Below are positions 25,301 to 34,310 of a DNA stretch of 53,345 nucleotides, piece by piece. The stretch comes from Haloterrigena salina JCM 13891 (GTDB lineage: Archaea > Halobacteriota > Halobacteria > Halobacteriales > Natrialbaceae), in the NCBI RefSeq assembly GCF_000337495.1, contig NZ_AOIS01000030.1, positions 80,865 to 134,209 of the forward strand, given 5' to 3'. Every line of letters starts with the position of its first letter. The stretch's first letter is position 1. The notes beneath the pieces are model-generated. The model ran no database searches and was not told the DNA's origin. It was given only the letters and a program-made list of their open reading frames with translations. The position numbers and the translations under genes were made by a program.

Positions 25301-26032
25301 CTATCCCAGTCGCTCGAGGACCGCGCTGCCCTCGAGGTAGGCGAAGTCGTGTCGGTCGGCGTAGGCGCGGGCGTCGGCGGGCGAGAGCGCCGCGCCGGTC
25401 TCGTCGTCGAGCATCTCGCAGACGACGACGGCCGACGGAAGGTCGGCGGCCTCGGCTAAGGCGACGCCGAGTTCGGTGTGACCCTCCCGCTGTGCGAGCA
25501 GGTCGGGCGCGGCCTTCAGCAGGTGGACGTGGCCGGGGACGCGGAACTCGGCGGCGAAATCGGTCTCGGCGGGCGCGGCGGCGGCCTCGCCCAGCGCGCG
25601 GATCGTCGTCGAGCGGTCGTCGTCCGTGATCCCGGTGTAGGTGTTGCGGTGGTTGACCGTCAGCGAGAACGACGAGCGCTCGTCGTAGCCGAGTTCGTGG
25701 TCGCCCGTCGCGGGGTGGTCGACTTCCTCGGCGTAGAAGGGCAGGTCGAACGCCTCGGCGACCTCATGGCCCAGCGCGACGCAGACCAGACCGCCCGCGT
25801 CGTTGCGCAGGCGGGCGACGGCCTCGGGCGTGACTGCGTCGGCGTGGTAGATCAGGTCGGTCTCGCCCTCGCGATCGGCCGCGTCGTGGACCAACACCGG
25901 CTCGCCGGCCCGAAGCGACTCGAGGGCGTCGTCGACGGCGTCGGCCCGCGCGGCCCGACTGGCACCGCCGTCGGCGCTCGCGTTCGGCTCGCCGTCCGCG
26001 GTCGATCGCGGTCCGGCGTGGTGGCCGGTCAT
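25301..26032 (-). CDS. ribB: 3,4-dihydroxy-2-butanone-4-phosphate synthase
   Basis: A 243-residue enzyme converting ribulose 5-phosphate to 3,4-dihydroxy-2-butanone 4-phosphate plus formate in riboflavin synthesis. [15 protein letters not shown] holds the acidic metal site, followed by [33 protein letters not shown] and [20 protein letters not shown], all diagnostic. The Ala/Asp-rich N-terminal 30 residues are a halophilic extension. The ATG at 26032 overlaps the ribK stop (ATGA, 26029-26032), so the two are a riboflavin operon. No GTP cyclohydrolase II domain is fused. Confidence 0.95.
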   Translation of the reverse strand: MTGHHAGPRSTADGEPNASADGGASRAARADAVDDALESLRAGEPVLVHDAADREGETDLIYHADAVTPEAVARLRNDAGGLVCVALGHEVAEAFDLPFYAEEVDHPATGDHELGYDERSSFSLTVNHRNTYTGITDDDRSTTIRALGEAAAAPAETDFAAEFRVPGHVHLLKAAPDLLAQREGHTELGVALAEAADLPSAVVVCEMLDDETGAALSPADARAYADRHDFAYLEGSAVLERLG

Positions 26033-26736
26033 TCGCGACCACCCACGTAGACGACGACGTGATCGTCGTCCTCGAGGCCGAGTTCCTCGCGGAGCTTGTG
26101 CGGGGCGATGACCTCGAGCTGGTCCTCGTCGTGGTGGGTCCGCTCGGGCGCGATGATGTGTGCGGTCTCGTACCGGCGGCCGTCGGCCGTCTCGATCGTC
26201 GCGGGATGGCAGACCGCGGGGCCGTAGGTGCGGTCGTCGTCCTCCCAACCGTCGATCGGCACGGGCTCGAGCGACGACATGGCGCCGCGCCGGCGGACGC
26301 TGTCGTCGCGCAGGTCGACGTTCAGCGTGCCGGGGAACGGCTCGTAGCCGAGTCGGTCCTCGAACTGGCGCTGGTAACCCGGCAGGGAGATGTAGTGGCG
26401 GCCCTCGCCCATGCCGCTGGTGACGGTGCCGTCGAGTTCGATCTCCGAGTCCGTCTCGAAGATGCGACGGTAGTCCTCGTACTCGGCGTGGAGCGCGTGT
26501 TCGCCGTCGTCGGTGATCGCCACCCACTGGCCGTCACTGACCGTATCGCGCTCGAGCAGCTCCGCGCTCTCAAGGCGCTGGAGCCGGCGCGAGGCGGTCT
26601 GGTTCGACGCGTCCAGTCGATCCGCGAGGTGAGAACAGGAGATCTTCACGTCGCCCTCGAGACCGCCCTCGAGCGCGAGCAGTTTGAGCACGGCGAGTTC
26701 GTCGTGCCCGACGGCGGACTCAGCTGAGACTGACAT
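26029..26736 (-). CDS. ribK: CTP-dependent riboflavin kinase with N-terminal winged helix (RbkR type)
   Basis: A 235-residue bifunctional protein. Residues about 8-90 form a winged helix ([48 protein letters not shown]). Residues about 100-235 form the archaeal riboflavin kinase, a cradle-loop barrel that uses CTP rather than [51 protein letters not shown]. The fusion matches RbkR, which is known to regulate riboflavin genes and to make [13 protein letters not shown] at 26736 was chosen because longer starts would run through the upstream palindrome. It heads the operon with ribB. Confidence 0.93.
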   Translation of the reverse strand: MSVSAESAVGHDELAVLKLLALEGGLEGDVKISCSHLADRLDASNQTASRRLQRLESAELLERDTVSDGQWVAITDDGEHALHAEYEDYRRIFETDSEIELDGTVTSGMGEGRHYISLPGYQRQFEDRLGYEPFPGTLNVDLRDDSVRRRGAMSSLEPVPIDGWEDDDRTYGPAVCHPATIETADGRRYETAHIIAPERTHHDEDQLEVIAPHKLREELGLEDDDHVVVYVGGRE

Positions 26737-26765
26737 ACCCGAGCCTATGGGCGGATTCCCTAAAA

Positions 26766-26785
26766 GCATACCGAATGTGGTATGC
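26766..26785. promoter_or_regulatory. Perfect inverted repeat upstream of ribK (candidate RbkR operator)
   Basis: GCATACC (26766-26772) and GGTATGC (26779-26785) are perfect seven-base arms around six bases. A third half-site follows directly (GTACC, 26786-26790). The repeat ends 30 bases upstream of the ribK ATG and abuts a TATA-like stretch (CTTTTAGG on the reverse strand, 26760-26767). The position suits control of the ribK-ribB operon by the winged helix of RibK itself; that link is inference. Confidence 0.6.
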
Positions 26786-26943
26786 GTACCAAAACTGTGA
26801 TGGCGTTGTCGAGCGTTTATCGCGTGTCCTGCAATCCCGCGCCCGGCGCAAAAAGCCACCGGTCCCCTCGAGGTTTTCAGTCCGATTCCCCCGCTCGACT
26901 CGCACCACCGAAATTCGCGGCGCTCGACATCGCGACGACGTTC

Positions 26944-26958
26944 CTTGCACAATGCAAG
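26944..26958. promoter_or_regulatory. Perfect palindrome upstream of the glycan locus
   Basis: CTTGCA-CAA-TGCAAG: six-base arms around three bases, ending 45 bases before the ATG of the first glycosyltransferase (27004). It lies about where an activator or repressor site would sit relative to a leaderless promoter (GTTTAGG near 26988). It could equally be a chance hairpin. Confidence 0.35.
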
Positions 26959-27003
26959 CCGTCCGGTTTTACCGCGGTCTGTTGAGCGTTTAGGCGTACT
27001 TGC

Positions 27004-28167
27004 ATGAAGCGTCTCGTCGAGGCCCTGTTCGGACTGGTCGCACTGACGGGCCTCCCGTACCTGATCTACCTGGGAGCGTACTATCTCCGGCGGCCGTCTG
27101 GCACGCCGGCGAACACGCGGCCCCGCGAACCGTCGGTTAGCATCGTGCTACCGACGTACAACGAGGCCGCCATCGTCGAATCGAAACTCGAGGAACTGGT
27201 CGAACTCGACTACCCGATGGAGAAGGTCGAGATCGTCGTCGTCGACTCGAGCGACGACGGAACGGCCGAATTAGTCGAGACCTTCTTCGCGGGCCGTCCG
27301 GAGCCGGAACTGACGCTCATCCGCGAGGACGAGCGGCGCGGGCTCGCGACCGCGCTGAACGACGCCTACGCCGCCGCGGAGAACGAGGTCGTCGTCAAGA
27401 CCGACTGCGACTCCCGGCTGGCGCCCGACGCCGTCCGGAAGGCGGTCGCGAACCTCGCAGACCCCGACGTCGAGGCGGTGACCGGGCGCAACGCCGACGT
27501 CATCGGCGGCAGCGAGGTCGAACAGAGCTACCGGGACATCCAGACGATGATCCAGATCCTCGAGTCCCACATCGACTCGACGCTGATCTTCCACGGGCCG
27601 TTCTCGGCGTTCGAACGCGACGCCATCGTTCCGATCGACGAGGACTCGATCGCCGACGACAGCGAACTCGCCTTAAAGATCCGGCGCAACGGCGGCCGCG
27701 CCGTCTTCGATCCGGAGATCCACTACAAGGAGGCCGCTCACTCCGAGTTCGGGAAGCGCCGCGAGCAGAAGGACCGCCGCGCGATGGGCCTGTTGCGCCT
27801 GCTCTGGCGCCAGCGGGACGCGCTCGGCCGCCACGGTAACTACGGCCGCGTCGTCCTGCCCTTCAACTGGTGGTTCATGATCGTCTCGCCGTGGCTCGTC
27901 GGCGCCGGCCTCGCGCTGGCGACGCTCGGCTCGCTGGCGGTCCTCGGCCCCGCCGGGCTGCTCACGCCGGCCGGCGTCCTCGCCTTCACGGCGCTCGGCT
28001 CGCGGGACGCCCTCGGGCCGATCCAGCCACTGTACTCGCTGTTCGACACCCAGATCTCGCTGCTGCGCGCCAGCGTCTCCCTCATCCGCGCCCGCGCCGA
28101 CGGGGACGAGGAGACCCACGACGGCACCTGGTCGACCGACGACGAACTCCGGGAGGTGTTACAGTGA
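27004..28167 (+). CDS. Membrane family 2 glycosyltransferase
   Basis: A 387-residue GT-A enzyme. An N-terminal membrane helix ([20 protein letters not shown]) precedes the catalytic domain: [33 protein letters not shown], and KTDCDSR (the D-x-D-like metal site). [20 protein letters not shown] is the acceptor-side ED-like block, and two or three C-terminal helices lie at about 285-350. It resembles processive or polyprenyl-linked GT2 enzymes building surface polysaccharides. It is the first gene of a run coupled by GTGA/ATGA overlaps through to 31977, so it likely leads the operon. Confidence 0.9.
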   Translation: MKRLVEALFGLVALTGLPYLIYLGAYYLRRPSGTPANTRPREPSVSIVLPTYNEAAIVESKLEELVELDYPMEKVEIVVVDSSDDGTAELVETFFAGRPEPELTLIREDERRGLATALNDAYAAAENEVVVKTDCDSRLAPDAVRKAVANLADPDVEAVTGRNADVIGGSEVEQSYRDIQTMIQILESHIDSTLIFHGPFSAFERDAIVPIDEDSIADDSELALKIRRNGGRAVFDPEIHYKEAAHSEFGKRREQKDRRAMGLLRLLWRQRDALGRHGNYGRVVLPFNWWFMIVSPWLVGAGLALATLGSLAVLGPAGLLTPAGVLAFTALGSRDALGPIQPLYSLFDTQISLLRASVSLIRARADGDEETHDGTWSTDDELREVLQ

Positions 28168-29429
28168 CCGACGCCGACACCGGCACCGACGCGAACGTCG
28201 CGATCCTCCACGACCGGTTCCCCGGCATCGGCGGCGGCGAGGAGTTCGCCATCGAGGCCGCGCGCGTCCTCGAGTCGCCGATCTACACGACCTACGTCGC
28301 AGCCGGGACCGACATCCCCGACGACGTCGAGGTGATCCCGTTCCAGCAGGCGAAGTACACCTCGCTGCCATGGCGCCCGTTTCTCGAGTGGAAGAACGAG
28401 GGGATGAACCCCCTCGAGACGCTCAACGTGGCTCTGGACATGACCGACGCCCATCCCGACCTCGCCGACTACGACGTGATCCTCGAGAGCGCGCCGCTCT
28501 CGAAGTACTACGTCCCCGAGGTGGGCCAGCGAATCGTCCACTACCCTCACAGCCCGCCGCGGTGGCTGTACGACCTCTACCGGGACCGGCTCTCCGGGTT
28601 CGACGCCCCGTTCGTTCAGACCGGACTCAAGGCCTACGCCAAGGGCTGGCGGGCGCTGGACAAGGAGGCCAACGACTACGTCGATCAGTTCGTCGCGAAC
28701 AGCGAACTCGTCCGCGACCGGATCCGGCGGTTCTACGACCGCGACGCGAAAGTCGTCTACCCGCCGGTGACCGGCGACTGGCGCAACGAGGGCGACGACG
28801 GCTACTTCGTCACCTGGTCCCGACTCGCCCCCGAGAAGCGGATCGACACGATCGCGAAGGCCTTCGCGGGACTCGACGAACGACTCGTGATCGCCGGCGA
28901 CGGCGAACAACGCGAGGCCCTCGAGGCCTTCGCCGAAAACTACGACAACATCGAGGTTCGGGGCTACGTCGAGGACATCGAGTCGCTTGTCGCCCGGGCC
29001 ACCGCGGTCGTCTACGCCCCCAAGCAGGAGGACTTCGGCCTCGTCGGAGCCGAGGCCATGATGGCCGGCAAACCCCTCCTCGGGGTCAACGAGGGATTCA
29101 CGCGCTATCAGGTGCAAAGCGCCCGGACGGGGCTGCTCTTCGAGCCGACCATCGAGTCGATCCGCGAGACGGTTCGCCGGTTCGATCCCGACGACTTCGA
29201 CTCGGCCGAGATCCGCGCGGAGGCCCGGCGCTACGAGTACGACCGCTTCGCGGCCGGGCTGCGCGAGGTCGTCGCGGAAACGGCGGCGACCGAGATCGAC
29301 GTGCCGGAACCAGCGTCGGAATCCGTTCCCGAATCTGGATCCGAACGCGTAGACGGCGCCGCGGATAACGCTCGACGGGTCGAGCAGCGACGCGACGAGG
29401 AACGCGCCGAGGGGGTGGCCGATCGGTGA
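28164..29429 (+). CDS. Family 4-like glycosyltransferase (GT-B)
   Basis: A 421-residue glycosyltransferase starting with GTG at 28164, which overlaps the previous stop (GTGA). The N-terminal domain opens with VAILHDRFPGIGGGEEFAIE, a glycine-rich acceptor loop. IVHYPHSPPRWLYDLYRD and ANSELVRDRIRRFYDRD are typical of GT4. The C-terminal domain has SRLAPEKRIDTIAKAFAG and the nucleotide-sugar E-x7-E motif in EDFGLVGAEAMMAGKP. A Ser/Glu-rich tail of about 50 residues follows. The longer upstream frame is a shadow of the GT2 gene. The likely role is sugar addition to a lipid-linked glycan on the cytoplasmic face. Confidence 0.9.
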   Translation: MTDADTGTDANVAILHDRFPGIGGGEEFAIEAARVLESPIYTTYVAAGTDIPDDVEVIPFQQAKYTSLPWRPFLEWKNEGMNPLETLNVALDMTDAHPDLADYDVILESAPLSKYYVPEVGQRIVHYPHSPPRWLYDLYRDRLSGFDAPFVQTGLKAYAKGWRALDKEANDYVDQFVANSELVRDRIRRFYDRDAKVVYPPVTGDWRNEGDDGYFVTWSRLAPEKRIDTIAKAFAGLDERLVIAGDGEQREALEAFAENYDNIEVRGYVEDIESLVARATAVVYAPKQEDFGLVGAEAMMAGKPLLGVNEGFTRYQVQSARTGLLFEPTIESIRETVRRFDPDDFDSAEIRAEARRYEYDRFAAGLREVVAETAATEIDVPEPASESVPESGSERVDGAADNARRVEQRRDEERAEGVADR

Positions 29430-30520
29430 CGGCGAGCGCGACCGCTCGCGATCGGGGCAGCGACTCGAGGGTGCGAACGGACGCCGACTCCTCCCAGTCG
29501 CGGGGAGCGAAACCCGGCGATCGATGTCTCCTCTACCAGAACAGCGACGCCCACCCCGCACACCGCGTGTTCGCCGACGCCGTCGGCGCCGACCGTCGCC
29601 ACTTCGAGACCGGCGTCCGTCCGTCCGAATCGAACGGCAACACCGAGCGGATCGTCGACCGGATTCGGACCGGCGCGACGCTTCCCGCGTACGACACCGT
29701 CATCGCGGAGGGGAGCGCGCCGCTCCAGACCGGGCTCGCGTACAAACTGCGCCGGCCGGAAACGACGCTCGTCTACCTCGCCGCGGACGAAACCTTCTAC
29801 ACCCTCTCCGAGCGGCCGACGCGCTACCTCTGGCGCGGCCTCGAGCCGCTCTCGAGGCGGCTGCTGGACGGCGTGATCGCGGTCGGCAGGGACGTCTACG
29901 ACTGGGCGCGACCGTACCTCGGCGATCACCCGGTCGCCTACGTCCGGCCGCCGATCAGCGACGCGAAGTACGAGCGGCTCGCGTCGCTCTCGCCGAACTC
30001 GCCACGGGAGCCGTTCACGATCCTTTCTGCCGGCGAGGCCAAACCGGCCAACGGCTACGATCGGCTGGCTCGAGCGGTCGGCAGGTTCGCCCGCACCGTC
30101 GATGCCGACGTGCGACTGGTCGTCCTCGGCGAGGGACACGAGGCGGAAGGCTACGCGGACAGATCCCACGTCCTCACGCCCGGCTTCGTCGACCTCGATA
30201 CCTTCGCCGACTGGTTCGACCAGGCGAGCGTTTACGTCCAGTCTTCCCGGGGTGACGCCTTCCCCGTCGCCGCGCTCGAGGGGATCCTCTCGGGCACGCC
30301 GACGGTGGTCACTGAGGCGACCGGCGTCCGGGAGCTCCTGCCGCCGCGGCAGGTCGTTCCACCGACCGAGGCAGGCCTGTTCGAGGGCCTTCGGGACGTC
30401 TTCGAGCGATCGTCGGACGAGCGACGAGCGGTCGCGAGCGAGCAGCGAGACCTCGTCGCCGATTTGACCGAATCGAATCAAGGCGACCGCTTCAGTACCG
30501 CGCTGGAGGAATTCGTATGA
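29426..30520 (+). CDS. Glycosyltransferase, GT-B fold (group 1 family)
   Basis: A 364-residue protein with GTG start overlapping the preceding stop. After a disordered 30-residue N-terminus it reads LLYQNSDAHPAHRVFADAV, then ETTLVYLAADETFYTLSERP. The C-terminal half carries ILSAGEAKPANGYDRLARAV, FVDLDTFADWFDQASVYVQS and the donor-binding block SRGDAFPVAALEGILSGTP with VTEATGVREL. The N-terminal domain is shorter than in typical GT4 enzymes. It probably adds one sugar in the same glycan as its neighbours. Its stop overlaps the next ATG (ATGA, 30517-30520). Confidence 0.87.
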   Translation: MTASATARDRGSDSRVRTDADSSQSRGAKPGDRCLLYQNSDAHPAHRVFADAVGADRRHFETGVRPSESNGNTERIVDRIRTGATLPAYDTVIAEGSAPLQTGLAYKLRRPETTLVYLAADETFYTLSERPTRYLWRGLEPLSRRLLDGVIAVGRDVYDWARPYLGDHPVAYVRPPISDAKYERLASLSPNSPREPFTILSAGEAKPANGYDRLARAVGRFARTVDADVRLVVLGEGHEAEGYADRSHVLTPGFVDLDTFADWFDQASVYVQSSRGDAFPVAALEGILSGTPTVVTEATGVRELLPPRQVVPPTEAGLFEGLRDVFERSSDERRAVASEQRDLVADLTESNQGDRFSTALEEFV

Positions 30521-31977
30521 CCGGAAATCGCCGACCGAATATCGTCGTCCTCTGTCTGGACACCGTCAGGAAAGACGTCTACGACCGATTTGCGCCCCGT
30601 CTTAGAGAGCGAGCGGCCGTCCGCTTCGAGGGGATGCGAGCGCTCGGGGGCTGGAGCGTTCCGAGCCACGCCGGGATGCTGACCGGCTCGGTCGCGTCGG
30701 AGACCGGCGTCCACGCTCACCAACGTCGGTTCGACCCGATCGATCCCGAAGACACCTGGCTCGCGCCCCTCGAGGGGCAGGGGTACGAGTCGGTCTGCGT
30801 CACGTCGAACATCTACGCTAGCCCCGTCTTCGGCTTCGACCGGTTCTTCGATCGGACGATCCCCATCTCGCCGAGTCGTCGGCTGCCCGCAGGGATGGAC
30901 GTCCAGGAACACATCTCCGATCGGTCGACCGACGGCGTGGAGGCCTACGCCGACTTCGTCCGCGAGGCCCTCGAACACGACCACCCGCTGCGCTCGCTGG
31001 CCAACGGCGTCCTGCTCAAACTGGACGACGTGAGCCGAAAGCTGCCGATCGAGAAGCCGACCGACTTCGGCGGCCGGGCGATCGCCCGCACCCTTGAGCG
31101 GGAGGTCGCCGAGCCCGACGGGCCGGTCGTCGCCTTCGCCAACGTCATGGACGCCCACGGACCTCACACCGCCTTCCGCGGGCTCGACGATTCGATCCAC
31201 GGCGTCTCCGCGGACTTCCACTCGAGTTCGTTTCGCGACTCGGACGTCAACGTCGCGGACGGCCTCGGCGCGTACGAATCGGACGTCGAGCGCGTCCGCC
31301 GGCTCTACGCCGCGACGGTCGACTACCTCGACCGGGTCGTTACCGACCTCCTGGACGCGGTAGCGCGCGAGGACGACCGCGAGTCGATCCTGATCGTGAC
31401 GGCCGACCACGGCGAGAACCTCGGCTACGAGTCCGACGGCTACCTCATGAACCACATGAGCAGCCTCTCGGAGGGGCTGTTACACGTTCCGTTCGATATC
31501 GTCGCCACCGACGACGGTGCCCTCGAACTCGCGACCGACGGCACCGAGGCCGCCGGTCCCGTCGACATCGACGGGCTCGCCTCCCACGCCGACCTCGGCG
31601 ACGCGGTCCGATCGCTCGCGGGCGAGGAGCCGTTCGACCCGTTCGCCCTCGAGCGCGAGCGCGCTCGCGCCGAGATCGTCGGCTCCGGCTCCGGCATCCC
31701 GGAGGGCGGCGACGAGTCCTACTGGGACCGAGGTCAGCGAGTCGTCTACGAGGGCGATCGGAAGTACTACCGCGATCAGCTCGGCGACGAGGCCGTCTAC
31801 GACGTCTCCGGACCGCCGTCGAAGCAGGTCGAGCTGCCCGACGAGACGGTGCCGGACGGTCTCTTCGAGTCCGCCTTCGGCGACTGGATTACCGACGAGG
31901 AGCGGGACGGTCAGGATCACGCCGAGGAGGTCGACGCGGCGAGTCGCGCACGACTGGAGGATCTGGGATACCTATGA
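30517..31977 (+). CDS. Alkaline-phosphatase-superfamily (sulfatase-fold) enzyme 1, Ser at nucleophile position
   Basis: A 486-residue sulfatase-fold protein. NIVVLCLDTVRKDVYD carries the first metal aspartate (D15). GGWSVPSHAGMLTG is the nucleophile loop, DAHGPHT and TADHGENLGYES hold further metal ligands. Classical sulfatases have C-x-P-S-R here, with Cys converted to formylglycine. This protein reads S47-V-P-S-H, without Cys or Arg, so direct use of serine (phosphatase or transferase chemistry) or another activity is plausible. It has no signal peptide or membrane helix, so it should be cytoplasmic. It ends LEDLGYL, a tail shared with three neighbours. Confidence 0.85.
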   Translation: MTGNRRPNIVVLCLDTVRKDVYDRFAPRLRERAAVRFEGMRALGGWSVPSHAGMLTGSVASETGVHAHQRRFDPIDPEDTWLAPLEGQGYESVCVTSNIYASPVFGFDRFFDRTIPISPSRRLPAGMDVQEHISDRSTDGVEAYADFVREALEHDHPLRSLANGVLLKLDDVSRKLPIEKPTDFGGRAIARTLEREVAEPDGPVVAFANVMDAHGPHTAFRGLDDSIHGVSADFHSSSFRDSDVNVADGLGAYESDVERVRRLYAATVDYLDRVVTDLLDAVAREDDRESILIVTADHGENLGYESDGYLMNHMSSLSEGLLHVPFDIVATDDGALELATDGTEAAGPVDIDGLASHADLGDAVRSLAGEEPFDPFALERERARAEIVGSGSGIPEGGDESYWDRGQRVVYEGDRKYYRDQLGDEAVYDVSGPPSKQVELPDETVPDGLFESAFGDWITDEERDGQDHAEEVDAASRARLEDLGYL

Positions 31978-32027
31978 GCGCGAGGTCGCGTCGCGCTTCG
32001 AACGGAGGCTACGAACCACGCACATGA
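31974..32027 (+). other. 17-codon mini-ORF bridging two AP-superfamily genes
   Basis: The ATG at 31974-31976 overlaps the stop of the previous gene (ATGA), and its own TGA at 32025-32027 overlaps the ATG of the next gene at 32024 (ATGA again). The peptide would be MSARSRRASNGGYEPRT. It would keep ribosomes coupled across the 46-base gap. It may instead be chance; the peptide itself need not have a function. Confidence 0.3.
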
Positions 32028-33133
32028 CGGACACTACCCTGTTAGTTACGGTCGATTCGCTCAGAACCGATCACGTCCAGTACATGCCGGAGACCCTGGC
32101 GTTTCTGGACGACACCCACGACGCCGCGTTCGCCACGAGCACCGCGACGCCCGGCAGCTTCCCGGCGATCATCGGCGGGGAGTATCCGGCCGGCAACGGC
32201 CTCGAGTCCGAGGTCAGCGTCGCCCACGAGTTCGACGCTCCCAGCGTCGGGATCACGACGAACCACCTGCTCTCTCAAGAGTACGGCTACGCGGCCGGCT
32301 TCGACTCGTTCACGTCGCCGAAGGGCGGCGGCGAGTCCCTGAAGGACAAGGGCGCAATCTTGCTCGAGCGCGGCTCGCTTCCCTACAAGGTCGCCAGCTG
32401 GGGCTACAACCGCTACCAGCAGCTCCGGAGCTACGTCGAGGAGACCGAGAAGTCGTTCCGCCCCGCTGTGGACGTCGTGGACCAGTTCCTGCGCGAGGTC
32501 GACGGCCGCGAGGAGTGGTTCGGCTGGCTGCACTTCATGGAGCCCCACCATCCCTACGACCCCGACGGCGCGAACGTCGACCGCGCGACGGCCCAGCGGG
32601 TCACCCGTCGTGTCCTCTCGGACCGTGGCTCCGAGGAGGACGAGTCCCTCGTCCGAGACCTCTACCAACAGGAGATCGCCGAACTCGACGCGGCCCTCGA
32701 ACCACTCTGGGACGCGATCCCGGATGAGACGCGCGTCGTCTTCTGCGGTGACCACGGCGAGTTGCTCGGCGAGGACGGGCTGTGGGGCCATCCCGGCGAG
32801 ATGCGCCCCGAACTGCTGAACGTCCCGTTCGGCACGCGGAACGCCCCCGACGTCGGCGAGGTCGTCTCCCTGATCGACGTGCCGACGGTCCTGACCGGCA
32901 GCGAACACCGCCAGGGCACGTTCGACCGCGACACCGCCTTCGCCGCCTACGGGGACCGAAAGGCCGCGATGACCGCCGAACACATCGCGACGGCGGACGG
33001 CACGTATCGACTCGACGACGGCGAGCCGGTCGACGACCCCGGTCTCGAGCGGGAACTCGAGCGGTTCGACCCCGCCTACGTCGTCAAGGAGGAAGCGCTG
33101 CAGGAAGACCTGGAGGACCTGGGCTACGCATGA
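32024..33133 (+). CDS. AP-superfamily (sulfatase-fold) enzyme 2, Thr at nucleophile position
   Basis: A 369-residue protein beginning LLVTVDSLRTDHV (metal aspartate D11). The loop ATSTATPGSFPAIIGGEYP aligns with the sulfatase nucleophile region but has T42-P-G-S where C-x-P-S would be. WFGWLHFMEPHHPYD and VFCGDHGELLGEDGLWGHPG supply metal ligands. It is about 120 residues shorter than its upstream neighbour and lacks most of the C-terminal subdomain. No signal peptide is present. The end is LEDLGYA, with the TGA overlapping the next ATG. The ATG at 32024 is the first in frame that preserves homology; the longer frame is a shadow. Confidence 0.83.
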   Translation: MTDTTLLVTVDSLRTDHVQYMPETLAFLDDTHDAAFATSTATPGSFPAIIGGEYPAGNGLESEVSVAHEFDAPSVGITTNHLLSQEYGYAAGFDSFTSPKGGGESLKDKGAILLERGSLPYKVASWGYNRYQQLRSYVEETEKSFRPAVDVVDQFLREVDGREEWFGWLHFMEPHHPYDPDGANVDRATAQRVTRRVLSDRGSEEDESLVRDLYQQEIAELDAALEPLWDAIPDETRVVFCGDHGELLGEDGLWGHPGEMRPELLNVPFGTRNAPDVGEVVSLIDVPTVLTGSEHRQGTFDRDTAFAAYGDRKAAMTAEHIATADGTYRLDDGEPVDDPGLERELERFDPAYVVKEEALQEDLEDLGYA

Positions 33134-34047
33134 CCGTCGTCGTCCTTGCCCTCGACGCGCTCGATGCCGGACTGATCGATCACTTCGACCTCGACGCGTT
33201 CCGCCTCGAGTCGGGCGGCGAGATCGAGACGTTCGCGAACACGCAAGACGTCCCGTACACGCCGGAGGTCTGGGCGACCGTCGCGACCGGGCTCGAGCCG
33301 GCCGAACACGGAATCACTGGCGGCGGGACGAGCGAGTGGCAAAACCCCGCGCTCGATCTCGCCTCGACGGTCACCGGCCACCTCGACGAGTCGACGCGGG
33401 GGACGCTCGGCAAACTGGTCCGCTCCCGAACCGGCACGCGCGAGCGCATCGGCGAGACGGACCGCGAGTCGATGTTCGACGCCGACGACGCGGTCGTCCA
33501 CAACTGGCCGGGCGTCCACGACGGGAAACCCCTCCAGCGGGCCTGGGACCTGATGAACGCCGTCGCGGAGGGGATGCCCCGCAGCGAGTTCGAGCGCGAA
33601 CTGTTCGGGCTCTGCGCCCAGCAGTTCGGCTGGGCCCGCGAGATGCTCGAGCACCCCGTTTCGATCGCCGGGGTCCACGTCCACACGCTGGACGCGGCGG
33701 GCCACGCCTACGCCGACGACGAGGCCGCACTGGGCCGTGCCTACGAACGCGTCGGCGAGTTCGTCCGGGAGATCGTCGCCGCTCTCGGCGAGGACGACGA
33801 CCTCCTCGTCGTCAGCGATCACGGCATGCGAACCGAGTTCTACCCGCCCGACGCCGGCGAGAAGCCGGCGAGCCACTCCTGGCGCGCGTACGCGAGTTCC
33901 ACGGCGGACACGTATCCGAAATCGGTCTTCGACGTGCGCCGGTGGGTCGAAGAACGCGCGGCAGAATCCGGGGCTGGCGCGTCCGACGAAGACGAGGGAA
34001 TCGACATGCCGACCGAACGCCTGCGCGAACTCGGCTATCTCGACTGA
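33130..34047 (+). CDS. AP-superfamily enzyme 3, nucleotide-pyrophosphatase/phosphodiesterase-like
   Basis: A 305-residue protein nearer to the phosphodiesterase/PGM branch than to sulfatases. VVVLALDALDAGLIDHF gives the first metal aspartate. PYTPEVWATVATGLEPAEHG is the T-P-x-x-W-A-[ST]-[VL]-x-T-G loop with threonine nucleophile T44. VHVHTLDAAGHAYADDE and LLVVSDHGMRTEFYPP give the remaining metal ligands. It probably acts on a phosphorylated glycan or nucleotide-sugar, which is inference from context. It ends RLRELGYLD. It closes the coupled run that started at 27004, and a dispersed repeat begins 14 bases after its stop. Confidence 0.83.
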   Translation: MTVVVLALDALDAGLIDHFDLDAFRLESGGEIETFANTQDVPYTPEVWATVATGLEPAEHGITGGGTSEWQNPALDLASTVTGHLDESTRGTLGKLVRSRTGTRERIGETDRESMFDADDAVVHNWPGVHDGKPLQRAWDLMNAVAEGMPRSEFERELFGLCAQQFGWAREMLEHPVSIAGVHVHTLDAAGHAYADDEAALGRAYERVGEFVREIVAALGEDDDLLVVSDHGMRTEFYPPDAGEKPASHSWRAYASSTADTYPKSVFDVRRWVEERAAESGAGASDEDEGIDMPTERLRELGYLD

Positions 34048-34061
34048 TCGCTACTGATGCT

Positions 34062-34310
34062 GTGCTGTGGCGCGCGCTGACGGCTGCCCGAGCGCTAGCG
34101 AGGGCAACCGTCGATACTGCGCGAGGTCTTCGCGAGTAGTGCGGGACCGGAGGTCCCGCATACCATGCGAACGGGCGCGAAGCACCCGTGAGCAGATAGT
34201 ACGAGCGAACGGCTTGAAAGACGCGAAGCGTCTTCCAGTGGATGAGTGAGCGACCACAGGAGCGAATCGGCTGGGGAGGGTGTGGCAATCCCTTGCCGCC
34301 ACGATAGGAG
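34062..34310 (+). repeat. Dispersed intergenic repeat, copy 2 (forward, with internal hairpins)
   Basis: It begins GTGGCGCGCGCTG near 34068 and ends with AGCGAATCGGCTGGGGAGGG plus TGTGGC, as in the other copies. Between these blocks are additional strong hairpins: GCGGGACC-gga-GGTCCCGC-type (around 34141-34159) and AAGACGC-gaa-GCGTCTT (34218-34234). The 60-codon open frame inside is Arg-rich and lies on the repeat itself, so I do not call it a gene. Confidence 0.75.

Noticed and set aside
27840-29561. 573-codon reverse frame over the glycosyltransferase genes
   Set aside because: It runs antisense to two clear glycosyltransferases and has no recognisable domain.
30517-31977. Classical arylsulfatase call
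   Set aside because: The formylglycine motif C/S-x-P-x-R is not present (S-V-P-S-H), so the name sulfatase is used only for the fold.
34067-34249. 60-codon frame in the dispersed repeat
   Set aside because: Arg-rich translation of a hairpin-rich repeat; other copies do not keep the frame.
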